A stretch of DNA of 64,000 bases from contig NZ_CP050063.1 in the NCBI RefSeq assembly GCF_011604685.1, positions 4,238,501 through 4,302,500 of the forward strand, written 5' to 3'. Shown here piece after piece: positions 10,885 to 19,718 of this stretch. The DNA comes from Spirosoma aureum (GTDB lineage Bacteria > Bacteroidota > Bacteroidia > Cytophagales > Spirosomataceae). Below the pieces are notes generated by a model that was not told the origin of the DNA, ran no database searches, and saw only the letters and a list, made by a program, of their open reading frames with translations. The first letter of the stretch is position 1; the number at the start of each line of letters is the position of its first letter. Made by a program: the position numbers and the translations under genes.

Positions 10885-12510
10885 ATGAATGATTCTCAGC
10901 TAGCCAGTCTTTTTCCGTCGAATGAGTCGGCCATTCCGGCCGACTACCGTATTGAACCGATTCACCAGCGCGAATACCTGATTAATGGAGAAATGCGCCA
11001 CTGGAGTGGTCCCGTTTCGGAGGTTTACTCGCCCATCTGTATACCCGCCGAAGGGGGTACCCTACAACGTGTGCTTGTTGGTAGTTTCCCGGTCACGACC
11101 GACAAGGAAGCGCTCGAAGCTTTAGAATCGGCTGTCAATGCCTATGACAACGGTAGGGGAGAGTGGCCAACCATGTCCATCGAGGGACGTGTTCGGTGCA
11201 TGGAAACCTTCATCGGCAAAATGCTGGAAAAGCGGCAGCTGGTGATTAATTTGATGATGTGGGAGATTGGCAAGAATTTGGCCGACTCGACTAAGGAATT
11301 TGATCGGACGGTCAAATACATCTACGATACCATCGATGCACTCAAAAATATCGATCGCGCAAGCTCCCGATTTCGCATTGAAGAAGGAATTATTGGGCAA
11401 ATCCGGCGGTCTCCGCTTGGTGTCGTGTTGGCCATGGGGCCGTTTAATTACCCGCTTAATGAGACGTATACAACGCTCATTCCAAGCATTCTGATGGGGA
11501 ACACCATTCTGTTTAAGACGCCTAAACACGGTTCCCTGCTGCACTATCCGTTACTGGAAGCTTTCCGTACGAGCTTTCCCAAAGGTGTAGTTAACTCGCT
11601 CTATGGTCGTGGAGCCAATGTGATTCCGCCCGTTATGAAGTCGGGTAAGATAAATGTGCTGACGCTGATTGGCTCTAGCCGTGTAGCCGATGAACTACAG
11701 CGGTTCCATCCGAAGCTCAACCGACTCCGGTCGGTAATGAGTCTGGATGCTAAAAATGCGGCAATTATTCTGCCCGATGCCGATCTGGATGTGGCCGTAA
11801 AAGAATGTCTGCTTGGATCGCTTTCGTTTAATGGTCAGCGGTGCACAGCCATTAAAATCATCTGGGTACACCGTTCAGTTGCCGACGAGTTTCTGCGTCG
11901 CTTCGGACCGGAAGTGAGTAAGTTGAAACCAGGAATGCCGTGGGATGTTGGTGCTCAAATAACGCCTTTGCCTGAACCCAGCAAACCTGATTATCTGGCT
12001 GAGTGTATTCGTGAAGCGCAAGCCGGAGGGGCTTCAGTCATAAATGAAGGTGGTGGACAGGTTGCCGGATCGCTGTTCAAGCCCGCCGTTGTTTACCCTG
12101 TTCTGGAAGGAATGAAACTGTATCGTGAAGAACAGTTTGGCCCCGTTGTTCCCGTAATACCGTTCGATTCGATTGAGGAGCCCATCAACTACATCATTAC
12201 TGCCGACTATGGCCAGCAGGTGAGTGTTTTTGGAACCGACACCGATCAGATTGCTGAGCTGATCGACCCGCTTGTTAACCAGGTAAGCCGTGTCAATATT
12301 AATGCTCAATGCCAGCGCGGGCCGGATACATTTCCATTTACAGGGCGCAAAGATTCGGCCGAAGGAACGCTGTCTGTTGAGGATGCCTTACGATCGTTTT
12401 CTATCCGAACGGTGGTCGCAACCAAAGATACGGTTTCCAATAAAGAGATACTGAATGATATTATTAGTGAGCATAAGTCGAAATTTCTGTCAACAAATTT
12501 TATCTTTTAG
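10885..12510 (+). CDS. gapN: NADP-dependent glyceraldehyde-3-phosphate dehydrogenase-like (GapN-type aldehyde dehydrogenase)
   Basis: A 541-residue member of the aldehyde-dehydrogenase superfamily, resembling the non-phosphorylating GAPDH group of Bacteroidota. That enzyme oxidises glyceraldehyde-3-phosphate to 3-phosphoglycerate with NADP. AMGPFNYPLNETYTTLIPS is the substrate/cofactor motif, FKTPKHGSL the NADP strand, and SFNGQRCTAIK holds the catalytic Cys. EEQFGPVVPVIPF is the ALDH E-x-F-G-P box. Oddly, the usual E-L-G-G-K general-base box reads S-L-D-A-K. The ATG at 10885 is chosen because a promoter lies just upstream and an upstream in-frame TTG would precede the transcript start. A terminator follows at 12546. 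Confidence 0.8.
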   Translation: MNDSQLASLFPSNESAIPADYRIEPIHQREYLINGEMRHWSGPVSEVYSPICIPAEGGTLQRVLVGSFPVTTDKEALEALESAVNAYDNGRGEWPTMSIEGRVRCMETFIGKMLEKRQLVINLMMWEIGKNLADSTKEFDRTVKYIYDTIDALKNIDRASSRFRIEEGIIGQIRRSPLGVVLAMGPFNYPLNETYTTLIPSILMGNTILFKTPKHGSLLHYPLLEAFRTSFPKGVVNSLYGRGANVIPPVMKSGKINVLTLIGSSRVADELQRFHPKLNRLRSVMSLDAKNAAIILPDADLDVAVKECLLGSLSFNGQRCTAIKIIWVHRSVADEFLRRFGPEVSKLKPGMPWDVGAQITPLPEPSKPDYLAECIREAQAGGASVINEGGGQVAGSLFKPAVVYPVLEGMKLYREEQFGPVVPVIPFDSIEEPINYIITADYGQQVSVFGTDTDQIAELIDPLVNQVSRVNINAQCQRGPDTFPFTGRKDSAEGTLSVEDALRSFSIRTVVATKDTVSNKEILNDIISEHKSKFLSTNFIF

Positions 12511-12545
12511 AATTTGTTTGAAACCACAGGCCATTTTCGGTTGAA

Positions 12546-12582
12546 AAACGACTGGGTCATTTGGCCCGGTCGTTTGTTTTTT
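12546..12582 (+). terminator. Rho-independent terminator after gapN
   Basis: Arms AAACGACTGGGTC (12546-12558) and GGCCCGGTCGTTT (12563-12575) pair with two G-U wobbles around a 4-nt loop. A run of T follows to 12582. Confidence 0.85.
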
Positions 12583-12616
12583 GGTTATTGCCAGCTTATA
12601 AAACGTTTACCTACGA

Positions 12617-13606
12617 TTGCTCGAAGCACATAAACTCACCAAATTATTTGGCCCGATAGCAGCTGTTCATGGCGTATCACTGAAGCTTGAACCGGGAAAT
12701 GTTATGGCACTTGTTGGGGCCAGCGGTTCCGGAAAAAGTACCTTATTGAGTATGTTAGCTGGCCTGACAGATGCCGACGAGGGCGAAGTCCGGCTCAATG
12801 GTGAACGGGTGCCGGGGCCATCGGAGGTACTGGTTCCTGGTCATGCAGATATCCGGCTTGTTCATCAGGAATATCAACTCATGCCGAATGTTTCGGTTCG
12901 CGAAAATATTACCTATGCACTGCGCTTTTTTGAGAAAAGTTACCGTGAATTTCGGGTCGATGAACTGTTGAAGCTCTGCCGGTTGACGGAAGTACAGGAT
13001 CGTTTACCGCGCCAGGTTTCAGGTGGCGAAAAACAGCGTACGGCCATTGCCCGCGCGATTGCTGATAAGCCCGCCATATTGCTTCTTGATGAACCGTTCA
13101 GCCATCTTGATTTACCCAACCGACTCATCTTTCGCGATCTGCTAGTTGACCTGGTTCGGCATGAAAACACAGCCTGTCTTTTGGTTACCCACGATACCAG
13201 CGATGCACTATCAACTGCCAATTCGTTAGGAATTCTGCGCGATGGCCGTTTGGTTCAATTCGGATCGCCGAAAGAGGTTTACCGGCGACCAGCAACAGCA
13301 TATGCCGCCCGAATGACGGGGCCAGTCAATATTTTGAAAGCAAAGCACCTGCCCACACTAGGCTTGTCCGGAGTCGATAATCCCGAAGCCTTATTGTGCC
13401 TGCGTCCGGAGCAGATTCAACTGGATGATACGGGCCTGCAAGGGACAATTCGAGCCTTATTTTTTAAGGGTAGCCATTACGAAATAGACGTAGAACTGTC
13501 GCGTTATGTTTGCCTGCGTATGCTATCCACCCGCGATGACCTACAGGTTGGCCAGCTTATAGGAGTCAAAATAGCTGGCGAATCTATCTGGAAACTCCAA
13601 CGCTAA
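12617..13606 (+). CDS. ABC transporter ATP-binding protein (PotA/FbpC-like), orphan
   Basis: A 329-residue ABC ATPase. Walker A is GASGSGKST (about 34-42), the Q-loop is in LVHQEYQLMP, the signature is VSGGEKQR, Walker B is ILLLDEPFSHLD and the H-loop is LLVTHD. A C-terminal extension of about 100 residues (LCLRPEQIQLDD, then a short beta domain) looks like the TOBE domain of importers for anions, polyamines or iron. The start is TTG at 12617; no ATG fits the family N terminus. No permease or binding-protein gene is nearby, so the partner must be encoded elsewhere. It lies 34 bp downstream of the gapN terminator, so it is a separate unit. Confidence 0.85.
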   Translation: MLEAHKLTKLFGPIAAVHGVSLKLEPGNVMALVGASGSGKSTLLSMLAGLTDADEGEVRLNGERVPGPSEVLVPGHADIRLVHQEYQLMPNVSVRENITYALRFFEKSYREFRVDELLKLCRLTEVQDRLPRQVSGGEKQRTAIARAIADKPAILLLDEPFSHLDLPNRLIFRDLLVDLVRHENTACLLVTHDTSDALSTANSLGILRDGRLVQFGSPKEVYRRPATAYAARMTGPVNILKAKHLPTLGLSGVDNPEALLCLRPEQIQLDDTGLQGTIRALFFKGSHYEIDVELSRYVCLRMLSTRDDLQVGQLIGVKIAGESIWKLQR

Positions 13607-13665
13607 CTTTTACTAACCCAGATCGTTTTTTTGCGTTGTAGGTGTAAACAAACGAACAAAACGTT

Positions 13666-13842
13666 ATGGAACAGCCACAGAAGGAAGAGAAAAAAGATAG
13701 AGACATAGACACGTCATCCAGGCCAGATAAAAACTTTTTAGTGAGCGAAAACCACAACGACGTCGATGCTTCGGGCGTAGACGACAACTCGACAGGAAAA
13801 AAAGAGGATTACCTGGGTAAATTAAATGTAGAAGAGAATTAA
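13666..13842 (+). CDS. small acidic, lysine-rich protein of unknown function (58 aa)
   Basis: A 58-residue open frame from ATG 13666 to TAA 13842, placed 59 bp after the ABC ATPase and just before a perfect terminator. It begins MEQPQKEEKKDRD, ends EDYLGKLNVEEN, and consists almost wholly of charged and polar residues with no hydrophobic core, so it is probably disordered. The terminator 6 bp after the stop and the coding-like composition support a real gene. No family is recognised. Confidence 0.6.
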   Translation: MEQPQKEEKKDRDIDTSSRPDKNFLVSENHNDVDASGVDDNSTGKKEDYLGKLNVEEN

Positions 13843-13848
13843 TTATAA

Positions 13849-13887
13849 GCAAAAAGCCGATCTATCAGACATAGATCGGCTTTTTGC
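13849..13887. terminator. bidirectional Rho-independent terminator
   Basis: A perfect 17-bp inverted repeat, GCAAAAAGCCGATCTAT and its complement, with a 5-nt loop. A tracts on one side and T tracts on the other let it stop both the + small gene and the - moxR gene that converge here. Confidence 0.95.
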
Positions 13888-13909
13888 TTATGTAGGCCTG
13901 TTGCTTAGC

Positions 13910-14872
13910 TTAGAGCATACGTTTGATCAACTGCTCAACGGATATCCCCTCAGCTTCTGCTTTAAAGTTACGCACTACGCGATGACGAAGAATCGGTAAA
14001 GCAACGGCACGTACATCCTCGATATCGGGCGAATATTTGCCGGTCAGCAGTGCATTGCATTTGGCTGCCAGAATCAACGCCTGCGACGCCCGTGGCCCAG
14101 CACCCCATTCCAGATATTGATTCGCATCCGAAGCGGCTAATTCGGTATTTGGGCGGGTTTTGTGAACGAGTTTAACTGCGTATTCAACAACGTTATCGAC
14201 AACGGGTACCCGGCGCACCAGGTGCTGGAACTCCCGGATTTCTTCCCCTGTAATAACTTGCTGTACTTCGTAACGCTGATCGCTCGTGGTGCTTTTTACA
14301 ATGTCCAGCTCCGATTGATAAGACGGATAATCGAGGTATATGTTAAACATGAACCGGTCGAGCTGAGCTTCAGGTAGGGGATAGGTTCCTTCCTGCTCGA
14401 TAGGGTTCTGCGTGGCCAGCACAAAGAACGGACGGCCTAAGTTATACTTCTGACCAGCAATGGTAACTGCATATTCCTGCATCGCTTCCAGCAAAGCTGA
14501 TTGCGTTTTAGGAGGTGTCCGGTTGATCTCATCGGCTAGAATGATATTAGCGAAAACAGGCCCTTTAATGAATTTGAAATTTCGTTCCTGATCGAGTGTT
14601 TCGGAGCCCAGAATATCCGATGGCATCAGGTCAGGCGTAAACTGGATTCGATTAAACTCCAGGTCAAGGGCGCCGGCAATGGTCTGAATAAGCAGCGTTT
14701 TAGCCAACCCCGGCACACCTACCAAGAGGCAATGCCCCTGACAGAAAATAGCCGTCAACAGCAGTCTTACGGTATCATCCTGACCAATAACAACCTTGGA
14801 AATTTCAGATTTTAGTTTTTTGTAAGAGGTAGTAAGGGCTTCTGCAGCCGCAACATCCGATGAGTAAGGCAC
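13910..14872 (-). CDS. MoxR-family AAA+ ATPase
   Basis: A 320-residue MoxR-type AAA+ ATPase. IGQDD marks the family N terminus, Walker A is GVPGLAKT (about 52-59), Walker B is IILADEINRTPPKTQSALLEAM, sensor 1 is VLATQNPIEQEGTYPLPEAQLDRF, and the C-terminal lid carries RASQALILAAKCNAL. These proteins act as chaperones for metal or cofactor insertion or for von Willebrand-domain partners. No VWA or DUF58 partner gene is adjacent, so the client is unknown. It is downstream of the SurA-like gene on the same strand, separated by a strong 20-bp hairpin that may reduce read-through. Confidence 0.9.
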   Translation of the reverse strand: MPYSSDVAAAEALTTSYKKLKSEISKVVIGQDDTVRLLLTAIFCQGHCLLVGVPGLAKTLLIQTIAGALDLEFNRIQFTPDLMPSDILGSETLDQERNFKFIKGPVFANIILADEINRTPPKTQSALLEAMQEYAVTIAGQKYNLGRPFFVLATQNPIEQEGTYPLPEAQLDRFMFNIYLDYPSYQSELDIVKSTTSDQRYEVQQVITGEEIREFQHLVRRVPVVDNVVEYAVKLVHKTRPNTELAASDANQYLEWGAGPRASQALILAAKCNALLTGKYSPDIEDVRAVALPILRHRVVRNFKAEAEGISVEQLIKRML

Positions 14873-14903
14873 AGGTGAAAAGGGGTTAATGATGAATACT
14901 AAA

Positions 14904-14976
14904 TGATGAGACGGTTTGCCGATTAGGATGTGTGATGAAGGTCACCAGTCATCCACATCGGCAAACCGTCTCATCA
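14904..14976. repeat. perfect 20-bp inverted repeat between surA-like and moxR genes
   Basis: TGATGAGACGGTTTGCCGAT (14904-14923) is repeated inverted at 14957-14976 with a 33-nt loop that contains a further small hairpin (GATGA/TCATC around a GGTCACC palindrome). It begins directly after the SurA-like stop codon. There is no T tract on the minus strand, so it may stabilise the upstream mRNA or act as a processing site instead of a classic terminator. Confidence 0.85.
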
Positions 14977-16356
14977 CTAATTTCCGCCCTGACCGAGGGC
15001 GGCCGCACTGTTTTGGGTAGTACCAAAGATGCGACAGCTTTGAAATTCAGGATCGACGGTGATATAAACATCAGCAACCGACTTTCGGAACCACTCATCA
15101 ATAGCGCGGTTCTTTTTGTTGGTTAACACAATGTTCTGGAGTTTTTCAAAATCAATCTTGAAATCGGCCGTGTGGGGCGCTACTTTACTCTTGAAATACA
15201 AGATCCGTACCGCACTTTTACCGTCTTCAGTACGGTAAGGCAGCGGAGCCGAAATACTACCCACTTTCATCGTATCGAGCATCTGGAACATCGCATATTC
15301 CATTGTGCCATCCATAGCCAGACGACTGCTTCCCGATTGTGCATCGCGAATAAGGCCACCAGCGTCGGCTGTGCTTTTATCTTCTGAAAAGTCGTGGGCG
15401 GCCTTATCAAATTTTATCGAATCGGCAACGATAAGTGTCCGTAAACTATCCAGATAATGGGTTGGGCCTGTTAAATCCAGCCGATTATAATCGGGCCGGA
15501 TCAGGATGTGCCGGGCGTGGTATTCTGCACCGCGGGTTTCCAGTAACTGAATGAGGTGAAGGCCAAAATCAGATTCAACAACATCCGAAATGTCGTTCGG
15601 TTTTAGCTTCAGAGCCGCTCCTTCAAACGGGGCTACCATCGCTCCCCGCTTGGCAAAGCCGAGGTCACCACCATTCTGGGCAGAACCAACATCTTCTGAA
15701 TTTTCTTTGGCTAATTTGGCAAAGTCTTCACCCGCCTGAACACGCTTTTTGAGATCCAGCAATTTCTGGCGAAGCACTTCTTTTTGCTCTTTGGTCGGTT
15801 TCGCAAACCGGACAATTTGCCCGACTTCAACGTCAGCAGGCATATAAGGCAGACTGTCTCTCGGGATAGCATCAAAGAATTTACGAACATCACGAGGGGT
15901 TACCTTCATGTCGGTCGTGATCTTCTGCTGCATTTTCTGAACAATCTTCTGGTCTTTCACCTGCTGGCGAAGCTCACTCTTGAGCATCTCCAGGCTTTTA
16001 CCGTAGGCTTCAATGATGTTTTTCTCGGAACCAAACTGCTGGACCATGTATTGCATCCGCTGGTCGAGTTCACTGTCTACGATCTTATCATCGACAACAA
16101 CGGAGTCAATCTCCGCTTTCGCCAGCATCATTTTGTTAATAACCAGACTTTCCAGTAACTGGCATTTCTGGGGAGGGGTTTGATTCTGGCCAACATAAGA
16201 TTGGTAAGATTCTTCAAGATCAGACCGCAGAACGTAGTAGTTATCGACCTTTGCAATGATCTTATTCAGGCTTACACCCTGACCCTGGCCAAAGACCGGT
16301 GCGGTCAGAAACCAGCCCATCAAAACGATGAAAGCACTACAGATTACTTTTTTCAT
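14977..16356 (-). CDS. SurA-like periplasmic peptidyl-prolyl isomerase (parvulin type)
   Basis: A 459-residue periplasmic foldase. A signal peptide ends at VFGQ (about residue 24). The N-terminal SurA domain includes NKIIAKVDNYYVLRSDLE and LLESLVINKMMLAKAE. Two parvulin domains follow. The first (about 172-275) has EVGQIVRF, GEDFAKLAKENSEDVGS, NGGDLGF and FGLHLIQLLE. The second (about 278-385) has YHARHILIRPDYN, FDKAAHDFSEDKSTADAGGL and a degenerate end. It helps outer-membrane proteins fold in the periplasm. The longer lipoprotein paralogue lies upstream at 16504, so the two probably form a foldase pair transcribed together (147-bp gap). Confidence 0.9.
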   Translation of the reverse strand: MKKVICSAFIVLMGWFLTAPVFGQGQGVSLNKIIAKVDNYYVLRSDLEESYQSYVGQNQTPPQKCQLLESLVINKMMLAKAEIDSVVVDDKIVDSELDQRMQYMVQQFGSEKNIIEAYGKSLEMLKSELRQQVKDQKIVQKMQQKITTDMKVTPRDVRKFFDAIPRDSLPYMPADVEVGQIVRFAKPTKEQKEVLRQKLLDLKKRVQAGEDFAKLAKENSEDVGSAQNGGDLGFAKRGAMVAPFEGAALKLKPNDISDVVESDFGLHLIQLLETRGAEYHARHILIRPDYNRLDLTGPTHYLDSLRTLIVADSIKFDKAAHDFSEDKSTADAGGLIRDAQSGSSRLAMDGTMEYAMFQMLDTMKVGSISAPLPYRTEDGKSAVRILYFKSKVAPHTADFKIDFEKLQNIVLTNKKNRAIDEWFRKSVADVYITVDPEFQSCRIFGTTQNSAAALGQGGN

Positions 16357-16503
16357 GATCTAAATATACGCACAGAACCTAAATAGCTCTGAGTTTTAAG
16401 GAAATTTAAGAGGGAAACTTGCTTTAAGTGGTTAGATTTCGGATGTTGGACACTGGACTTTCCGTTTCTACTCATAGAAATTTAACCACTGTTCTTTTAT
16501 CGT

Positions 16504-18867
16504 TTACTTCGCTAATTTCCGGATTTCGTCTTCATTAACTTTCACGGGATACTTTTGCCGAAGCTGAGCAATCCATTGTTGTTCGAGTACCGTCTGATAA
16601 TCGTTAATGACCGCACCCCTGGCCTCGGCAAACGTTTTACCCCGCGCCTGTTCAATGCGGCTGATCGTTATCGAAACAGATTTCCCATCCCGATTAAATG
16701 TTGTCGTTCCTTCTTTCCATTGATCGATACTGTCCAGAAATTGATTGTTCCCTTCCGCAAAAATGCCTTCGGTAACCGTTAGGGCTGGATTGCCCGAGGT
16801 AAGCTGATAGTTGCTGTTCAGAACTTTCGCAATATCGGTCTTGGCATTCGAAAAATACTGAAACGAAATTCGGCGCTGAACCCCTGTGTCTTTTGTCGCA
16901 TCGGTTGTTCGGCGGGGTGGAGCTCCCTGATAATCCTTCTCCGCGATGCGATTCAGCGAAATCCCGCTCTTCTGTAAATAACTGACAACAGCTCGAATCC
17001 GACCCGCCGAAACAGAATCGCGTTCTGCCGCATCATGAGCCCCCGATACTTCAACGACATAGTCGGGATTACGGGCAAGAGTCACCAACACGTCATACAT
17101 ATTTTCCCGCTGCGGGGCAGTCAGAGCCGTTTGGTTACGATCATACAGCAGATCGGCCGCCGACCGTTTGAGTTGATAGGGCGGTTTTACGGCCAGCATT
17201 TCGCGGGCTTGTTTCAGCAAATCGTCGTTCTGAGCCACAATGATCGTTGCGACAGCCCGTTCTGGGAAACGGTATTTATCTTTGTTTTGATCAAAATACT
17301 GTCGTTGCCCGGTTGAGTCCGTCATCGAGCGTTCCCAAACGTTTTGCTCCATTACCTGCGAGAGCAGGACACCATCCCGAATCTCATTGAGCAGCGAACG
17401 AAATTCAGACGATTTTTTGTCCAGATTCGCTTCTTCAGTAGCAATTAACTGATCGCCTTCAAACCGGTCGAGTAATCGGCGCATCGAAACCGCAGGTGAG
17501 CCCGCAGAAGGCGTGACGGGATTCGTATTGGCTAAAGCCGGATTGCGCTGAGGGAGCTGTTTCTGACGCACATACGCGAAAAACTGGTTAGCTGTAACGG
17601 GCTTTCCGGAGATCGTAAAAAGGGGTTTATTCTGCAAGGCGGGATCAAGTGGTTCGGTATAGCGCCATTGCCCGCGCAAAAGATTACTATCGGCTTTGGC
17701 TAATGCGGTTTCAACCACCACTTTATCCTCCTGGATCGCGTACTCTTTCTTTAACCGTTGTACAGTAGCCTGCCGCAATACATCCGCGCGGGTATCGGTC
17801 ATCACGCGCTGACGTAGCGAAGGGGCCAGATCTGCATAAGGCTCCAGCCCTTTACGTTCAACGAGCTTAATGATGTGCCAGCCGTAGTTAGTACGGATAG
17901 GTTTCGAAAGTTCACCCGGTTTGGTTAAGCCAAAAGCCGCTTCTTCAAAAGCGGGGACTTGCTTATCGACGCCAAAGATTGGTAGCAATCCGCCGTTCGT
18001 TCGGGAGGTAACATCGTCAGATACTTCCTGACAAACGGTTTCAAAGGCTTCTCCTTTTTGCAGGCGGGTATAGGCCGCATCGATACGATCCTGGGCGGCT
18101 TTCTGGCCCGTTTCGTCTGCACTGGGGCTCAGACGAACCAGGATATGAGCGACCCGTAGTTTCCCACGGCTCGGCCGGCGGTTGTTGACCTTGATCAGGT
18201 GATAGCCTGCTCGTGACCGAACGGGCATCGAAACCTGGCCAACGGGCGTCGTATAGGCAACAGATTCTAATGGGTAAACCAGCGAAAAGGCTGTAAGGTA
18301 GCCCAGATTTCCACCATTGGGCGCTGTTTGGCTATCCTGTGAATTAGTGCGGGCCAGTGAAGCGAAATCAGTACCGGCCAGCGCCTGTTTGCGAATAGAC
18401 AAAGCCTTTTGGTAGGCCGCAAGCGTATCGGCCGGAGCGGCATCTTCTACAACCGAAACCAGAATATGCGATGCATTAATTTCCTCCTGCATCCGCTGGT
18501 AGGCTTCGGCCGACAGGGATTCGACCAGCACTTTATCGGTCAGATATGACTGGGCCAGTTGCTTTCGATAGGTGTTCATTTCCTCCCGAAAAGCTTCGGT
18601 AGTGTCGCGTCCTTCTGTCTCAGCAGCCAGTACTTTAAGTTTCAGATTGGTGTACAGGTCGAAGTAATTCTTAACGTCGGTTCGTTGGGCAGAATCGGAC
18701 GAGAACTGATTTTTTGTAAACGACTGAAAGAAATCGTCCGTGGTGAAGGCTTTGTTCCCCAGCGTCAGAATAATCGGCTGTGGGGGCGTTTGCTGAACCA
18801 CTGGTGCGGTTGTTTTGCAAGCCGTTATGGCAAGTGCCAGCAAGATACCGCCTGTGAATTGGCGCAT
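16504..18867 (-). CDS. lipoprotein with two parvulin PPIase domains and an internal OmpA-like domain
   Basis: A 787-residue predicted lipoprotein: the lipobox is AITAC with Cys17. An N-terminal helical region is followed by parvulin domain 1 (about 130-232: INASHILVSV, NGGNLGYL, GYHLIKVNNR) and domain 2 (about 236-345: LRVAHILVRL, NGGLLPIF, GWHIIKLVERK). A long C-terminal half follows. At about 573-675 it contains a segment that reads as an OmpA C-terminal domain: LLYDRNQTAL, NPDYVVEVSGAHD, RIRAVVSYLQKSGISLNRI, then QRRISFQYF. That domain usually binds peptidoglycan. The protein is probably a membrane-anchored foldase for outer-membrane protein assembly. Relatives are annotated only as peptidyl-prolyl isomerases; the OmpA-like part is my own reading. 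Confidence 0.85.
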   Translation of the reverse strand: MRQFTGGILLALAITACKTTAPVVQQTPPQPIILTLGNKAFTTDDFFQSFTKNQFSSDSAQRTDVKNYFDLYTNLKLKVLAAETEGRDTTEAFREEMNTYRKQLAQSYLTDKVLVESLSAEAYQRMQEEINASHILVSVVEDAAPADTLAAYQKALSIRKQALAGTDFASLARTNSQDSQTAPNGGNLGYLTAFSLVYPLESVAYTTPVGQVSMPVRSRAGYHLIKVNNRRPSRGKLRVAHILVRLSPSADETGQKAAQDRIDAAYTRLQKGEAFETVCQEVSDDVTSRTNGGLLPIFGVDKQVPAFEEAAFGLTKPGELSKPIRTNYGWHIIKLVERKGLEPYADLAPSLRQRVMTDTRADVLRQATVQRLKKEYAIQEDKVVVETALAKADSNLLRGQWRYTEPLDPALQNKPLFTISGKPVTANQFFAYVRQKQLPQRNPALANTNPVTPSAGSPAVSMRRLLDRFEGDQLIATEEANLDKKSSEFRSLLNEIRDGVLLSQVMEQNVWERSMTDSTGQRQYFDQNKDKYRFPERAVATIIVAQNDDLLKQAREMLAVKPPYQLKRSAADLLYDRNQTALTAPQRENMYDVLVTLARNPDYVVEVSGAHDAAERDSVSAGRIRAVVSYLQKSGISLNRIAEKDYQGAPPRRTTDATKDTGVQRRISFQYFSNAKTDIAKVLNSNYQLTSGNPALTVTEGIFAEGNNQFLDSIDQWKEGTTTFNRDGKSVSITISRIEQARGKTFAEARGAVINDYQTVLEQQWIAQLRQKYPVKVNEDEIRKLAK

Positions 18868-19004
18868 AGCGTCGGAATAGAAAATTGATATATGGGGTTA
18901 CTATCTGCTACTATCGGTAGTACTGGTCGCAGGCTTCAGTAGACTAAAAACCAAGTTAATGGTAAAAACATTCGTTCTTCTTTAGCAACGCTACAGGCGA
19001 ATGC

Positions 19005-19706
19005 TTATTGGCGATTGGGCTGGATTTTCACGGTTTTAAGGACAATATCGTAGTCGAGATGATACTCAAAGGCGTCGCGTAGGTTTTGACCGGTAAACAC
19101 GGTGGGTACATGCACAATCCGTTGCTTTTTTTGTCGTAACTCGGCTTCGTGAATCTCAACGCTGCTTTGTCCGAGCAGATCGTCGTCGTCAAGCTGATCA
19201 ACGAGTTTCAGGCTGATGCCCGACGCGACCAGACCAGCCGCTATGTATTTCAGTGGGGTCAAAACTTCCGTGGCTGTGATGACCAGTGCTGCTGGCCCTG
19301 ACACGATGTTATGCACCTGGCGAACCCGGTCCAGCATTTGCTTTGCCCGGTTGTAATCGTCCACTTCAATCAGCACCAAAGACGCAACTATACGACCGTT
19401 GTGAGGCAGTTCCAGACTAATGGGCAAGGCTTTGGCAGAACCGGCTGCCCGCAGGTCGAGCTGTTGACCTTGCTGCATCGGTTCTACACCCCAACCGCCA
19501 TTGACAACCGATACGGGTTTGTTTTTGGCGTCAAAACTCGTCATGGAATAGGCCATCATCAATTCATCACGACGACTAACGGTTTCTTCCAGATTTACTG
19601 CTTTCAGCAAATGTGGCGTTAACTCAGCGGTAAGCGCGGTTTGCCTGGAACATCCACTTATAACAAGTGAAAGCATGAACGAGATAATGAGTGAACAGAT
19701 TCGCAT
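19005..19706 (-). CDS. hypothetical lipoprotein
   Basis: A 233-residue protein with a lipoprotein signal (LVISGC, Cys19). The mature part has a mixed alpha/beta pattern. A hydrophobic stretch, PLKYIAAGLVASGISLKLV (about 150-168), may be a buried helix. No family is recognised. It is followed by the small protein at 19719-20072 and precedes the large PPIase lipoprotein on the same strand, so it may belong to the envelope-assembly group; this is inference from position only. Confidence 0.75.
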   Translation of the reverse strand: MRICSLIISFMLSLVISGCSRQTALTAELTPHLLKAVNLEETVSRRDELMMAYSMTSFDAKNKPVSVVNGGWGVEPMQQGQQLDLRAAGSAKALPISLELPHNGRIVASLVLIEVDDYNRAKQMLDRVRQVHNIVSGPAALVITATEVLTPLKYIAAGLVASGISLKLVDQLDDDDLLGQSSVEIHEAELRQKKQRIVHVPTVFTGQNLRDAFEYHLDYDIVLKTVKIQPNRQ

Positions 19707-19718
19707 AAATTAAGTTGC

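Noticed and set aside
12617..13606. Complete ABC importer locus
   Set aside because: Only the ATPase is present; neighbours are gapN and a small protein, with no permease or binding protein.
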